57,568 nucleotides of DNA from Candidatus Aminicenantota bacterium (GTDB lineage Bacteria; Acidobacteriota; Aminicenantia; Aminicenantales; Aminicenantaceae). The stretch is taken from the NCBI GenBank assembly GCA_014727835.1, contig WJMT01000122.1:1-57568 (forward strand), written 5' to 3'. The first letter of the stretch is position 1. Every line of letters begins with the position of its first letter. The translations under genes were made by a program, and so were the position numbers. Under the pieces are notes generated by a model. That model did not search any database, was not told where the DNA came from, and saw only the letters and a list, made by a program, of their open reading frames with translations. Below are positions 1 to 8,326 of the stretch, piece after piece.

Positions 1-2
1 CC

Positions 3-785
3 ATGGCTTTATGTATGCAAGCCTGTTCTGAAAACAACATCCTATTCATGGTCTTGGACCGGCCGAATCCGATCAACGGTAGAGATATGGAAGGCCCCAT
101 ACTTGAATATCCTGAATTCAGTTCATTTGTAGGCATGTATCCGATCCCTGTCAGACACGGAATGACTGTCGGAGAACTGGCGCTTTTGTTCAATGATTCG
201 TTTCTCAAGAACAAAACAGATCTGAAAGTCATCCCTAAGCAAGGATGGGAGCGGAGATTATGGTATGATGAGACCGGACTGCCCTGGGTGATTCCGTCTC
301 CTAATATGCCCACTCTTCACACAGCCACTGTCTATCCTGGTCAGGTTTTCCTAGAGGGAACCAATGTTTCCGAGGGAAGAGGCACCACCAAACCTTTTGA
401 GCTGTTCGGTGCTCCCTGGATCCACGCTCAAAGCTTAACCGAGGATCTGAATTCTCTTTGTCTTCCTGGGGTGAAATTCAGATCAGCCTGGTTCAAACCC
501 ATTATGTCAAAATACAAAGGAGAACTGTGCAGCGGCTGTCAAATCCATATCACAGACAGAGAGTGTTACCGGCCATTTGAATGCACTCTGTCCATCATCA
601 AAACAATCCGGGACCAATACCCGAATCAGTTCAAATTCCATGAAGACTATTTTGATAAAATCATGGGAACCGATCAAATCCGCAAATCTTTAATCCAAGG
701 GGATTCCATCAAGGATCTTCTCTCCTCTTTTCAACAAGAGCTGGCTTTATTCAAGGAACAGAGACAAGAATATCTGCTCTATTGA
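3..785 (+). CDS. DUF1343 / NamZ-like exo-beta-N-acetylmuramidase, C-terminal part
   Basis: The frame is open to the window edge, so the N-terminus is missing; 260 residues remain of a family that usually has about 400. The segment contains the family-typical stretches DRPNPINGRDMEGP, SSFVGMYPIPVRHGMTVGE and FLEGTNVSEGRGTTKPFE. Characterised NamZ proteins are exo-lytic beta-N-acetylmuramidases that release MurNAc from peptidoglycan fragments. The family is established knowledge; the substrate here is inferred. The gene converges on the reverse-strand metallo-hydrolase with only 8 bases between stop codons, and no terminator is visible there. Presence of a signal peptide cannot be judged because the start lies outside the window. 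Confidence 0.8.
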   Translation: MALCMQACSENNILFMVLDRPNPINGRDMEGPILEYPEFSSFVGMYPIPVRHGMTVGELALLFNDSFLKNKTDLKVIPKQGWERRLWYDETGLPWVIPSPNMPTLHTATVYPGQVFLEGTNVSEGRGTTKPFELFGAPWIHAQSLTEDLNSLCLPGVKFRSAWFKPIMSKYKGELCSGCQIHITDRECYRPFECTLSIIKTIRDQYPNQFKFHEDYFDKIMGTDQIRKSLIQGDSIKDLLSSFQQELALFKEQRQEYLLY

Positions 786-793
786 AAAGACAG

Positions 794-1531
794 TTATCTG
801 AGGTCTCTTACGCGCACTTCGATTTCCTTCATATCTTTGAGAAGGTCGACCAATTTTTGAGGATCTGTGTTTCCATAATGATAAGGATACAGAATTTTAG
901 GCATAAAGGATCGGGCCGCATCTGCTGCCATTTCCGGTGTCATTGTGTAAGGAATGTTCATAGGGAGAAAAGCGATATCAATGTCAGTCAGGGCTTTCAT
1001 CTCAGGTGTGTTTTCTGTATCTCCGGCAACATATACTTTTTTGCTTCCCAGTTCAAGAATATAGCCGTTGCCCTCTCCTTTGGGATGAAAGGGTGTATTC
1101 CCGCTCCTCATGTGCTGGATATTGTAAGCCGGAATCGCCTTGATTTTGATTCCTTTGACCACTTTTTTATCCCCATTGTTCATGACCATCCCATTTTTAT
1201 ATTGTTCTTTGCATTTTTCAGTCAGCACCAGCTCTGTATCTTGGTCGCTGATGGTGTTCAATACTTTGGGATCCAGATGATCCCCGTGATGATGAGTGAT
1301 AAGCACCAGGTCTGCCTTTGGCAGCCGACTGTAATCAGCATACCTGCCTACAGGATCGATGTGGATGACCAATTCATTGAATTCAAACATCAAAGTCCCG
1401 TGGGCTATGAATGTCATCTTGAGTTCGCCTTTTGAGGTTTGGATGACATCGTGATCAAAATCCTGATCAGCAGTCAGTCCCAAAACACACAAAATCAAAA
1501 TACAAATTGAAAAAAACATGAACTTATTCAT
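794..1531 (-). CDS. exported metallo-beta-lactamase-fold hydrolase
   Basis: The protein starts with a hydrophobic signal peptide (roughly residues 1-20) and then shows an MBL-fold core with the metal-binding motif THHHGDHLD and the later GDTENTPE segment. The arrangement resembles the UPF0173/UlaG-like branch of small MBL hydrolases, whose substrates are mostly unknown. The ATG at 1531 is preferred over an in-frame TTG three bases upstream because AGGAGG sits five bases before it. The gene stands alone, divergent from the DsrC operon, with its own candidate promoter. Export of an MBL hydrolase is seen in the sequence; the substrate is not predictable. Confidence 0.75.
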   Translation of the reverse strand: MNKFMFFSICILILCVLGLTADQDFDHDVIQTSKGELKMTFIAHGTLMFEFNELVIHIDPVGRYADYSRLPKADLVLITHHHGDHLDPKVLNTISDQDTELVLTEKCKEQYKNGMVMNNGDKKVVKGIKIKAIPAYNIQHMRSGNTPFHPKGEGNGYILELGSKKVYVAGDTENTPEMKALTDIDIAFLPMNIPYTMTPEMAADAARSFMPKILYPYHYGNTDPQKLVDLLKDMKEIEVRVRDLR

Positions 1532-1555
1532 CAAAGCCTCCTCTGATATGTTTTT

Positions 1556-1584
1556 ATTCTAATAGATTCATTTGTTCAATTCAA
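1556..1584 (-). promoter_or_regulatory. candidate sigma-70 promoter for the MBL-fold gene
   Basis: On the reverse strand TTGAAT and TAGAAT are separated by 17 bases, ending about 25 bases before the start codon and just ahead of an AGGAGG ribosome site. Confidence 0.4.
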
Positions 1585-1617
1585 GGTTTTGCAGGGTGAG
1601 AACAAAAGGGACTCATC

Positions 1618-1645
1618 TTGAACTAATAATCGGTTGTGCTATAAT
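1618..1645 (+). promoter_or_regulatory. candidate sigma-70 promoter for the dsrC operon
   Basis: TTGAAC, a 16-base spacer and a perfect TATAAT lie 32 bases before the dsrC start codon, which is preceded by AAGGAG. Confidence 0.55.
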
Positions 1646-1677
1646 CGATGGTTCATTCAAAAGATTAAGGAGTTATT

Positions 1678-1998
1678 ATGCCCTATATCGAAGTGAAGGA
1701 CCGAAAAATTGAAGTCAATGAAGAAGGTTTTTTGGTCGATCCTGAAAAATGGAATAAAGAAATCGCCCAAGCTTTGGCCCAAAGCCAAGAAAATATCGAA
1801 GAACTCTCTGCGGATCATTGGAAGGTCATTGATTACATCAGAGAATACTATCTTGAAAAAAACCTAGCACCCATGGTCCGAAAAGTGTGTCAAAACAGCG
1901 GATTCAAATTAAAGTATATATTCCAGTTGTTTCCATCCGGGCCAGCCAAAGGCGCTTGTAAAGTGGCGGGTCTGCCTAAACCTGATGGATGTGTGTGA
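1678..1998 (+). CDS. dsrC: DsrC/TusE-family sulfur carrier with both redox cysteines
   Basis: This 106-residue protein has the DsrC/TusE fold signature and ends GACKVAGLPKPDGCV. The two conserved cysteines of true DsrC are present: Cys105 (penultimate, CysA) and Cys94 (CysB), ten residues apart. TusE proteins usually keep only the penultimate cysteine. In sulfate reducers and sulfur oxidisers DsrC carries sulfur as a trisulfide and exchanges electrons with DsrMK(JOP). Here it is first in a three-gene operon with a NarI-like membrane protein and a DsrK/HdrD-like protein, supporting a redox-carrier role. No dsrAB sulfite reductase is in the window, so its sulfur donor is unknown. The start is set by AAGGAG seven bases upstream. 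Confidence 0.85.
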   Translation: MPYIEVKDRKIEVNEEGFLVDPEKWNKEIAQALAQSQENIEELSADHWKVIDYIREYYLEKNLAPMVRKVCQNSGFKLKYIFQLFPSGPAKGACKVAGLPKPDGCV

Positions 1999-2011
1999 AA
2001 AGATCTGATCC

Positions 2012-2659
2012 ATGATGATATGGCTCAAATACGGAGTCCTGATTTCTTTTGTCTTTTCCGTATCTCTGCTGAGTTATCTCATAATGAAAACCTTTTCATT
2101 TGGGAAGCAAACCCTGCACTCTCAGGCATCAGGCAGTTGGAAAAGGGGAGTCCTGTATGCTTTTGGCCGAGGCATGATGCCTTGGGAAAAAGACAGTGCC
2201 CGCAGGCATCTGATCACCTATGGAGCAGGACTTCTCTATCATGCCGGAATTTTAGCAGCGTTGCTTGGCTTGTTTTTTTCTCTGTTCTCTGCCATCCTCC
2301 CTCACCTGATCACCCTTATTCTGGCTCTTGTCATGGTTTTTGCTCTGTTGTGCGGATTAGGCCTTCTTATAAAAAGAGCTGTCTTAAAACACATGAGAGC
2401 CATTTCATCTCCGGATGATTATGTATCCAATATTCTGGTGGATATATTTTTGATTTTTTCAATTCTCAATCTTCTTGAGCTTCCTCTTCAGCGGCTGTGG
2501 TATTTCAGTGCGATTTTGCTTTTTCTTTATATCCCTTTGGGAAAGATCAAACACTGCTTTTTCTTTTTCTACACCCGTTTTCTTTTTGGCTCCTTTTTTG
2601 GGAGAAGGGGAGTCTATCCTCACCGAACATGTCATCAACTGAATAAAGAGCTCAAATGA
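2012..2659 (+). CDS. NarI/DsrM/TmcC-like membrane cytochrome b subunit
   Basis: This 215-residue protein has about five hydrophobic helices (roughly residues 5-25, 72-92, 98-120, 138-158, 162-180). Its C-terminal PLGKIKHCFFFFYTRF and FGRRGVYP segments resemble the membrane subunits of Tmc, Hme and DsrM complexes. Histidines at 77, 98, 127 and 181 are possible heme b ligands, but I cannot assign pairs. It starts 13 bases after dsrC and overlaps the iron-sulfur gene by four bases (ATGA), so the two products are probably translationally coupled. Inferred role: moving electrons between the quinone pool and the DsrK-like subunit. Confidence 0.7.
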   Translation: MMIWLKYGVLISFVFSVSLLSYLIMKTFSFGKQTLHSQASGSWKRGVLYAFGRGMMPWEKDSARRHLITYGAGLLYHAGILAALLGLFFSLFSAILPHLITLILALVMVFALLCGLGLLIKRAVLKHMRAISSPDDYVSNILVDIFLIFSILNLLELPLQRLWYFSAILLFLYIPLGKIKHCFFFFYTRFLFGSFFGRRGVYPHRTCHQLNKELK

Positions 2660-3993
2660 CAAATCAAAAAGATAAAACCGACAGCTTTGAGAAAAAAATG
2701 AAAACACTCTCTTGTGAAGATCAAGATAAGATTCTGGAGGAATTTAAGAAAAGAATTCATCAGGAATTTGCTGCGTATTTGAACACCTGTGCTCACTGCG
2801 GGCTGTGTGCTGATTCCTGTCACTATTATTTGACTTCTCAGGAACATGAAAATATACCTGCCTATAAACTATCTCTGGTCACTCAGATATTCAAAGATAC
2901 TTTTGATTCATTTGGCCGCAGGTTTCCCCTTTTTTTTGGTGCGGCATCACTGAATAAAAAAAAACTCAGGGAATGGATCGATGTTCTCTTTGGACGGTGT
3001 TCATTATGCGGACGGTGCACCATCAACTGCACTATGGGAATCAATATCCCTTATCTGATCCGTGCAGCCAGGGGGGCTCTGGCTTCTGCAGGCCTGGTGC
3101 CGCCTGGTCTTCAATCCACTGTTGATACAGCTGTTGACAAAGGAAACAATATGGGGATCTCTAAAGATGACTGGCTGGAGACCATTGAATGGCTTGAAGA
3201 CGAGTTGAGAGAAGAGACCGGAGATCAAAATGCAGAACTCCCTGTGGATCAGAAGGGAGCCCGGCTTCTCTACACCATCAACCCCAGGGAAGCCATGTTC
3301 TTTCCTCTATCCATCTCTGCCGTAGGGAAAATATTCTATGCAGCCCAGGAAAGCTGGACCTTTTCCAGCGACAATTTTGATGTTACAAATTATGGGCTTT
3401 ACAGCGGTGATAACAGCAAAGCTGGATTGATGTCCGAACGGTTGATCAAATCACTGAACCATCTTCAATGTTCTGAATTGATCCTTGCTGAATGCGGGCA
3501 TGGATTCAATTCAAATCGATGGGAAGCTCCAGAATGGCTCAAACTCAATTATCAGTTTGAAGTCAAAAGCATATTGGAAGTCATTTGGAACTATATCCAA
3601 GAGGGACAGATCAAACTGGATTCCACAAAAAATCCTGATCCGGTCACTCTTCATGATCCCTGTAATTTAGTCAGACTTGGGGGGATCATCGAATGCCAAA
3701 GGGATATTATTCGAAATTCGGTTCAAAATTTTATCGAGATGTCACCCAACCGGGAAAAAAATTACTGCTGCGGAGGCGGAGGAGGACAGCTGGCCATGAC
3801 CCGGTATGCTGAACGCAGAATCAAAGCTGGTGAGCTCAAAGCCCAACAGATCAAAGAGACTGGGGCTAAAATCGTTGCCACCCCCTGCCACAACTGCATT
3901 GATCAGTTGATGGAGCTTAACAAGCATTACCAACTGGGAGTGGAAATCAAGACCGTTTCTGAAATTGTGGCTGATGCGGTCGTATTGGAATGA
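2656..3993 (+). CDS. DsrK/HdrD/TmcB-like iron-sulfur (CCG-domain) protein
   Basis: Two [4Fe-4S] ferredoxin-type motifs are visible: C45-x2-C48-x2-C51-x3-C55 and C115-x2-C118-x2-C121-x3-C125. A CCG region follows with C280 (ECGHGF), C336, C371-C372 (NYCCGGGGGQ) and C411-x2-C414. In DsrK and HdrB/D such cysteines hold the special cluster that reduces or forms a disulfide. The 445-residue length fits a DsrK/TmcB-type protein. With the upstream membrane subunit it forms a likely DsrMK-like pair, and DsrC is the obvious disulfide partner because it is encoded first in the operon. No extra c-type cytochrome (DsrJ) or DsrO/P genes follow. Confidence 0.8.
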   Translation: MTNQKDKTDSFEKKMKTLSCEDQDKILEEFKKRIHQEFAAYLNTCAHCGLCADSCHYYLTSQEHENIPAYKLSLVTQIFKDTFDSFGRRFPLFFGAASLNKKKLREWIDVLFGRCSLCGRCTINCTMGINIPYLIRAARGALASAGLVPPGLQSTVDTAVDKGNNMGISKDDWLETIEWLEDELREETGDQNAELPVDQKGARLLYTINPREAMFFPLSISAVGKIFYAAQESWTFSSDNFDVTNYGLYSGDNSKAGLMSERLIKSLNHLQCSELILAECGHGFNSNRWEAPEWLKLNYQFEVKSILEVIWNYIQEGQIKLDSTKNPDPVTLHDPCNLVRLGGIIECQRDIIRNSVQNFIEMSPNREKNYCCGGGGGQLAMTRYAERRIKAGELKAQQIKETGAKIVATPCHNCIDQLMELNKHYQLGVEIKTVSEIVADAVVLE

Positions 3994-4023
3994 AATTCGT
4001 TGCCATTTCATAAATAGTCCAGG

Positions 4024-5190
4024 TCAGAGCTTTTTTTGGACTTCGGCGATTTCTCTCACAGCTTGAACAGCTGTCTTTATGTGGTCTTCTGTGTTGAACG
4101 GGCCAATACCAAAACGGACTGCTCCATGGACATCCATGGTGTTGATCTGTTCATGAACCAAAGGAGCGCAGTGCAGTCCTGTGCGGCAGGCAATGTTGTA
4201 GTCCACATCCAGCATGGTTCCTGTGTTCAAGGCTTCGAATCCAGTGACGTTAAAAGGAAGAATAGCGATATGGTCCTTGAGGTCATCCTGACAATAAAGG
4301 GTCACTCCTTGGATTTCCTTGAGGCCATCTCTGAGAAGTCGAGTCAATTTCATTTCATGCTGATGCAGGCGGTCCAGGCCTTTTTCAAGGACCCATTTCA
4401 ATCCTGCATTGAGCCCAGCCACTCCTACTGAATTAAGGGTTCCGTATTCCAAACGGTAAGGATATTCATACAGATGTGTTCTGACTGCAGAACGGACACC
4501 TGTTCCTCCGGCCCGCGTGTGTCGGATTTCAATGCCTTCTCTCACATACAGCCCACCGATTCCTGTGGGTCCTAACAGGGACTTGTGACCTGTAAAAGCC
4601 ACCACATCCACATTGAGATCCTGTATGTCTACAGGGATTTTTCCGGCTGACTGGGAGGAGTCGATAGCTAGGGGAATTCCATGTTTTCTGCAAAGATGTC
4701 CGATTTCTTTAACAGGCTGAATCGTTCCCAGAACATTAGAAGCATGGTTCACCACCACCAGCTTGGTGTTTTTTTTGAAATGTTTTGGAAAGTCATCCGG
4801 ATCCAAAAATCCATTTTTATCAAAACGGACATAATCCACCTCCACGCCTTTGAACTTCATCAAATGATAGAGAGGCCTCAGAACAGAATTGTGTTCAATG
4901 GTGGTGGTGACCGCATGGTCCCCTCTTTGCAGCATTCCATTGATGATGATATTCAGGGCATCAGTGGAATTGTATGAAAAACACAGCCGGTTTGGGTCTT
5001 CCCCGTTGAAAAATGAGGTGAGAAGCTTGCGGGTTTCTTCAACGATTTCTCCGGCTTCCATGCACAAATCATATCCCGCGCGACCCGGATTCACACCAAA
5101 TTGACGATAGAATCGATCCATGAACGTGTAGACCTCATCTGGTTTGGGATAAGAAGTCGCTCCGTTATCCAAGTAGATCATATCATCCAT
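4024..5190 (-). CDS. cysteine desulfurase-like aminotransferase class V enzyme
   Basis: This is a PLP fold type I enzyme of the SufS/CsdA type, beginning YLDNGATSYPKP. The Schiff-base lysine lies in AFTGHKSLLGPTG (about residue 203), PLP contacts in AIDSSQSAG, and the active-site cysteine in CRTGLHCAPL (about residue 341). Such enzymes convert cysteine to alanine plus protein-bound persulfide. The ATG at 5190 is chosen because AGGAG lies seven bases upstream; an in-frame TTG six bases earlier lies too close to it. It converges on the DsrC operon, which suggests but does not prove that it supplies sulfur to DsrC. Selenocysteine lyase activity cannot be excluded. Confidence 0.85.
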   Translation of the reverse strand: MDDMIYLDNGATSYPKPDEVYTFMDRFYRQFGVNPGRAGYDLCMEAGEIVEETRKLLTSFFNGEDPNRLCFSYNSTDALNIIINGMLQRGDHAVTTTIEHNSVLRPLYHLMKFKGVEVDYVRFDKNGFLDPDDFPKHFKKNTKLVVVNHASNVLGTIQPVKEIGHLCRKHGIPLAIDSSQSAGKIPVDIQDLNVDVVAFTGHKSLLGPTGIGGLYVREGIEIRHTRAGGTGVRSAVRTHLYEYPYRLEYGTLNSVGVAGLNAGLKWVLEKGLDRLHQHEMKLTRLLRDGLKEIQGVTLYCQDDLKDHIAILPFNVTGFEALNTGTMLDVDYNIACRTGLHCAPLVHEQINTMDVHGAVRFGIGPFNTEDHIKTAVQAVREIAEVQKKL

Positions 5191-5226
5191 ATCCAAACTC
5201 CTGTGTTTGTGATTTCCAAGTTTAAT

Positions 5227-5255
5227 AAACTACACTTAACCTGATTTTAAATCAA
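5227..5255 (-). promoter_or_regulatory. weak candidate promoter for the cysteine desulfurase-like gene
   Basis: TTGATT, 17 bases and TAGTTT on the reverse strand lie 37 bases before the start codon. The -10 match is poor. Confidence 0.25.
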
Positions 5256-5271
5256 CATTTTTCATCATAAA

Positions 5272-5301
5272 TTGACATAAGTCGATGATATGCATTAAAA
5301 T
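5272..5301 (+). promoter_or_regulatory. candidate sigma-70 promoter for the D-aminoacylase gene
   Basis: A perfect TTGACA, an 18-base spacer and TAAAAT end 31 bases before the start codon, followed by AAGGAGG. Confidence 0.55.
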
Positions 5302-5332
5302 TGATAAATTCTGAAAACATAAGGAGGATCGG

Positions 5333-6943
5333 ATGTCGGATAAAGGTGTTTTTCGCTTCACAAGCACAATTATTTTTTCAATACTGCTTCTCTTTATTCA
5401 TCCGGGATCCTCCCAGAGCCGCTTTCAAATCATCATCAAAAACGCAACCGTAATAGACGGAACTGGCCGGCCCTCCTTTCAGTCAGATATTGGCATCAGA
5501 GGAAAGAAAATCATAAAAATCGGAACCTTAGAGAAAACTCAAGGAAAAACGATCATTGATGCCAAAGGACTCATGATCACTCCCGGGTTCATCGATGTCC
5601 ACACTCACTGCGACAGAGGAATCGCAGAGACGCCTACGGTTGATAACTATATCCAGCAGGGAGTCACCACTGTGATCGGAGGCAACTGCGGCGGGCACAG
5701 GTATCCTTTAAAAAAACTCTTTCATTCTCTTGAGGACAAAAGCATTGTTCTGAATTTTGGGTCTCTTGTCGGACACAACACCATCCGAAGACAAGTCATG
5801 GGCTACAGTATGGACAAACCCACTCCACATCAAATCCAAAAAATGAAAGCCCTTATCACAGAGGAAATGAAAGCCGGCGCTTTAGGTTTTTCCACGGGAC
5901 TGGCTTACATTCCAGGGACTTATTCAGATACAGAGGAACTCATTCAGTGCGTCTCTGCCATCAAACCATTTGGGGGTATTTATGCCACACACCTCAGAGA
6001 CCAGGGAAAACACATCACTCAATCCATCAAAGAAGCCATTGAAATCGGAGAAAAAAACAATGTTCCTGTACAGATTTCTCATATCAAACTTGCTGAGGAC
6101 AGTGTTTGGGGAAAAATAGGCATGATCACAGAACCTGTGGAACAAGCTCGAGAAAAAGGGATGGAAGTGTATCTTGACCAGTATCCCTATACAGCCACCA
6201 GCTCCGGGTTTGCCAGCAGTTTTCCATCCTGGGCTTTTGAAGGAGGAACAGAAAAGTTTCTTAAAAGATTGACAGAAAAAGATTTATATCAGGAAATGAA
6301 ACAGCACATCATCCAAAGACGTCTTTCTTCCACTAGAGGAATCAACAAGCTCCAGACAATCTATATCGCATCCTATAAAAAAAATCATGAATTCCAAGGA
6401 AAAAACCTTCGTGAAATCTTGTTGATGCAGGGAAAAGAACCTACTGTAGACAGCGCAGCTGAACTGATCATTCAGATCCAGAAGAACGGAGGAGCTCAGG
6501 GGGTCTTTTTTCAAATGGATGAAAAAGATGTGGAAGCACTCATGAAGCTTCCCTACACCATGCACGCTTCTGATGGTGGAGTCCAAACCAGGGGAGAAGG
6601 GGTCCCTCACCCCAGAAATTACGGGACCTTTCCTCGGGTCTTATCATATTATGTGAAGCAAAAAAAGGTTCTTCCTATGAAAGAAGCTGTGCGAAAAATG
6701 ACATCCCTTCCTGCCAAAGCCTTTAGGATTGAAAACAGAGGAATCATCCGACCAGGCATGTTTGCGGATATTGTCATATTTGATCCTAACCAGTTCAAAG
6801 ACCAAGCCACTTTTTCCCAACCTCACCAGTACAGCCAGGGAGTTAAATATGTGATCGTGAACGGTGATATCGCAGTGAAAAACGGCAATCTCACTGGCAA
6901 TCGACCTGGAATGGTCATTTTTGGCTCAGGAAAAGGAGAATGA
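5333..6943 (+). CDS. exported N-acyl-D-amino-acid deacylase (D-aminoacylase family)
   Basis: A signal peptide (about residues 1-28) precedes an amidohydrolase of 536 residues, as long as the family usually is. Metal-site candidates typical of D-aminoacylases are visible: H90 and H92 in DVHTHCD, C119 in GGNCGG, a histidine in YATHLRDQG, one in QISHIKLA and an aspartate in MHASDGG. The family hydrolyses N-acyl-D-amino acids, and relatives act on dihydropyrimidines or D-glutamate derivatives. Export suggests use on cell-wall or D-amino-acid peptide material, which is inference. The cupin gene starts three bases after its stop, indicating one operon. Confidence 0.85.
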   Translation: MSDKGVFRFTSTIIFSILLLFIHPGSSQSRFQIIIKNATVIDGTGRPSFQSDIGIRGKKIIKIGTLEKTQGKTIIDAKGLMITPGFIDVHTHCDRGIAETPTVDNYIQQGVTTVIGGNCGGHRYPLKKLFHSLEDKSIVLNFGSLVGHNTIRRQVMGYSMDKPTPHQIQKMKALITEEMKAGALGFSTGLAYIPGTYSDTEELIQCVSAIKPFGGIYATHLRDQGKHITQSIKEAIEIGEKNNVPVQISHIKLAEDSVWGKIGMITEPVEQAREKGMEVYLDQYPYTATSSGFASSFPSWAFEGGTEKFLKRLTEKDLYQEMKQHIIQRRLSSTRGINKLQTIYIASYKKNHEFQGKNLREILLMQGKEPTVDSAAELIIQIQKNGGAQGVFFQMDEKDVEALMKLPYTMHASDGGVQTRGEGVPHPRNYGTFPRVLSYYVKQKKVLPMKEAVRKMTSLPAKAFRIENRGIIRPGMFADIVIFDPNQFKDQATFSQPHQYSQGVKYVIVNGDIAVKNGNLTGNRPGMVIFGSGKGE

Positions 6944-6946
6944 AGC

Positions 6947-7297
6947 ATGATCAAAAAAAGCGGTTTTGATATCAAAGCCATTGAAATGGATGATAAAGAG
7001 ATCCGTCGAGTGAAAAAAAAAGTGTTGATCGGACCTGAAGATGGATCACACAACATCATCATGAGAAAATTCACTGTCTCTCCGGATGGATTCACTCCTT
7101 TTCACACACACGACTTTGAGCATGTGGTCAAAATAGAGAATGGAAAGGGGATCGTCATTGATGAATCAGGAAAAAAAATTCCTGTTGTTCAGGGCGACGT
7201 CTTGTTTATCAATAATAATGAGGAACATCAGTTCCAAAATCCTTTTGATGAGCCATTTGAATTTCTCTGCATCATACTCAATCAGGGCAAAAATTGA
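6947..7297 (+). CDS. small cupin-domain protein
   Basis: A single cupin fold of 116 residues is visible. Motif 1 is FTPFHTHDFEHVVKIENGKG, giving the usual H-x-H...E metal ligands, and motif 2 is VQGDVLFINNNEEHQFQN. Cupins of this size are metal-binding enzymes or ligand sensors, and the exact activity cannot be predicted. Translation starts at an ATG with AAGGAG upstream, three bases after the D-aminoacylase stop. The tight coupling suggests a role in the same pathway, perhaps epimerisation or sensing of the released amino acid; this is inference. No signal peptide is visible, so it is probably cytoplasmic. Confidence 0.75.
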   Translation: MIKKSGFDIKAIEMDDKEIRRVKKKVLIGPEDGSHNIIMRKFTVSPDGFTPFHTHDFEHVVKIENGKGIVIDESGKKIPVVQGDVLFINNNEEHQFQNPFDEPFEFLCIILNQGKN

Positions 7298-7331
7298 ACA
7301 TTACAGACCATCAAATTGAGGACAGGCAAAC

Positions 7332-8315
7332 ATGAAAAAAAGACTCAATAAAGCCATTGAATTCCTTTTGGCCAGAGGGAATCTTCCCATTTTATATTGG
7401 TTGAAAAAAGACATCCTCGAAGTTCCTGTGGACAGGGAATACAAGAACCTAAAAAAATACGCTGCGCGGATCCGGATCATTAATGAACAAAAGGCCAATG
7501 GAGGTTGGTGTCAGAAAAAATATGAAAATCATCCCAAATGGGAACAAACTCATTATTTCATAGAGACACTGCGGAATTCTTTCAGACTCTATGATTATGG
7601 ATGCGATGGAAGAAATAGGGAAGTCAAAAAATTAGCTGAATTCTTTTTTTCCACTCAAACCAGATCAGGGGATTTCAGGGGAATCTATCCCCAAGAATAT
7701 GCGCCTCATTATCATTCCCTGACTCTTGAAATATTATGCCGCTTTGGTATGGAAGACCACAAACAAGTCCAGAAAGGTTTTCGGTGGTTGATAAAAAACA
7801 GACAGGATGACGGAGGCTGGGCCATTCCATACCAGACCCTAAGCAAAAAGGAGATGAAAAAACGTTATGATAAAAGCAAGGAGAGCAAATTAACTCCTGT
7901 TAAGGGAGACGCCTCCAAACCTTATTCTCATTATGTCACCGGTTTAGTGCTGCGGGCACTCACGGCGTCTTCCGCCTGGATCAACCGGAAATACACCAAA
8001 GTGGCCAGTGAACTTGTGATCAAAAGGTTTCACAAAAAAGATAAATATGAAGAAAGAGAAAGCGCAGAATATTGGAAAGAGCTTTCCTATCCATTCTGGG
8101 CCACCAATATACTCAGCAGTCTGGATTCGCTATCAGAAATGGATTACACCACAGAGAACAAAAAAATAAAAAATTCCTTGGAATGGCTGCTGCGGACCCA
8201 GCTGCCTCAGGGATACTGGAAAGCAGGATATAAAGAAGCGGATTTGGAGGATCATTTATGGATCACCATATCTGTACTGAGGGTTTTCAAAAGGTTCGGG
8301 CTTATTGAGAGTTAG
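7332..8315 (+). CDS. alpha/alpha-toroid protein related to terpene cyclase/prenyltransferase repeats
   Basis: This 327-residue soluble protein contains several QW-like repeats: NEQKANGGW near 51-59, STQTRSGDF near 107-115, KNRQDDGGW near 155-163 and RTQLPQGYW near the C-terminus. Such repeats build the alpha/alpha barrel of squalene-hopene cyclases and prenyltransferases. It is about half the length of a full cyclase and I see no DXDD acid motif, so cyclase activity is doubtful. It sits 34 bases after the cupin gene and 11 bases before folK. Family membership is moderately secure; function is unknown. Confidence 0.6.
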   Translation: MKKRLNKAIEFLLARGNLPILYWLKKDILEVPVDREYKNLKKYAARIRIINEQKANGGWCQKKYENHPKWEQTHYFIETLRNSFRLYDYGCDGRNREVKKLAEFFFSTQTRSGDFRGIYPQEYAPHYHSLTLEILCRFGMEDHKQVQKGFRWLIKNRQDDGGWAIPYQTLSKKEMKKRYDKSKESKLTPVKGDASKPYSHYVTGLVLRALTASSAWINRKYTKVASELVIKRFHKKDKYEERESAEYWKELSYPFWATNILSSLDSLSEMDYTTENKKIKNSLEWLLRTQLPQGYWKAGYKEADLEDHLWITISVLRVFKRFGLIES

Positions 8316-8326
8316 CTTCAAATCAG

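Noticed and set aside
782-1435. Open frame opposite the MBL-fold gene
   Set aside because: It is antisense to a clear protein family, has no ribosome site and its sequence resembles no protein.
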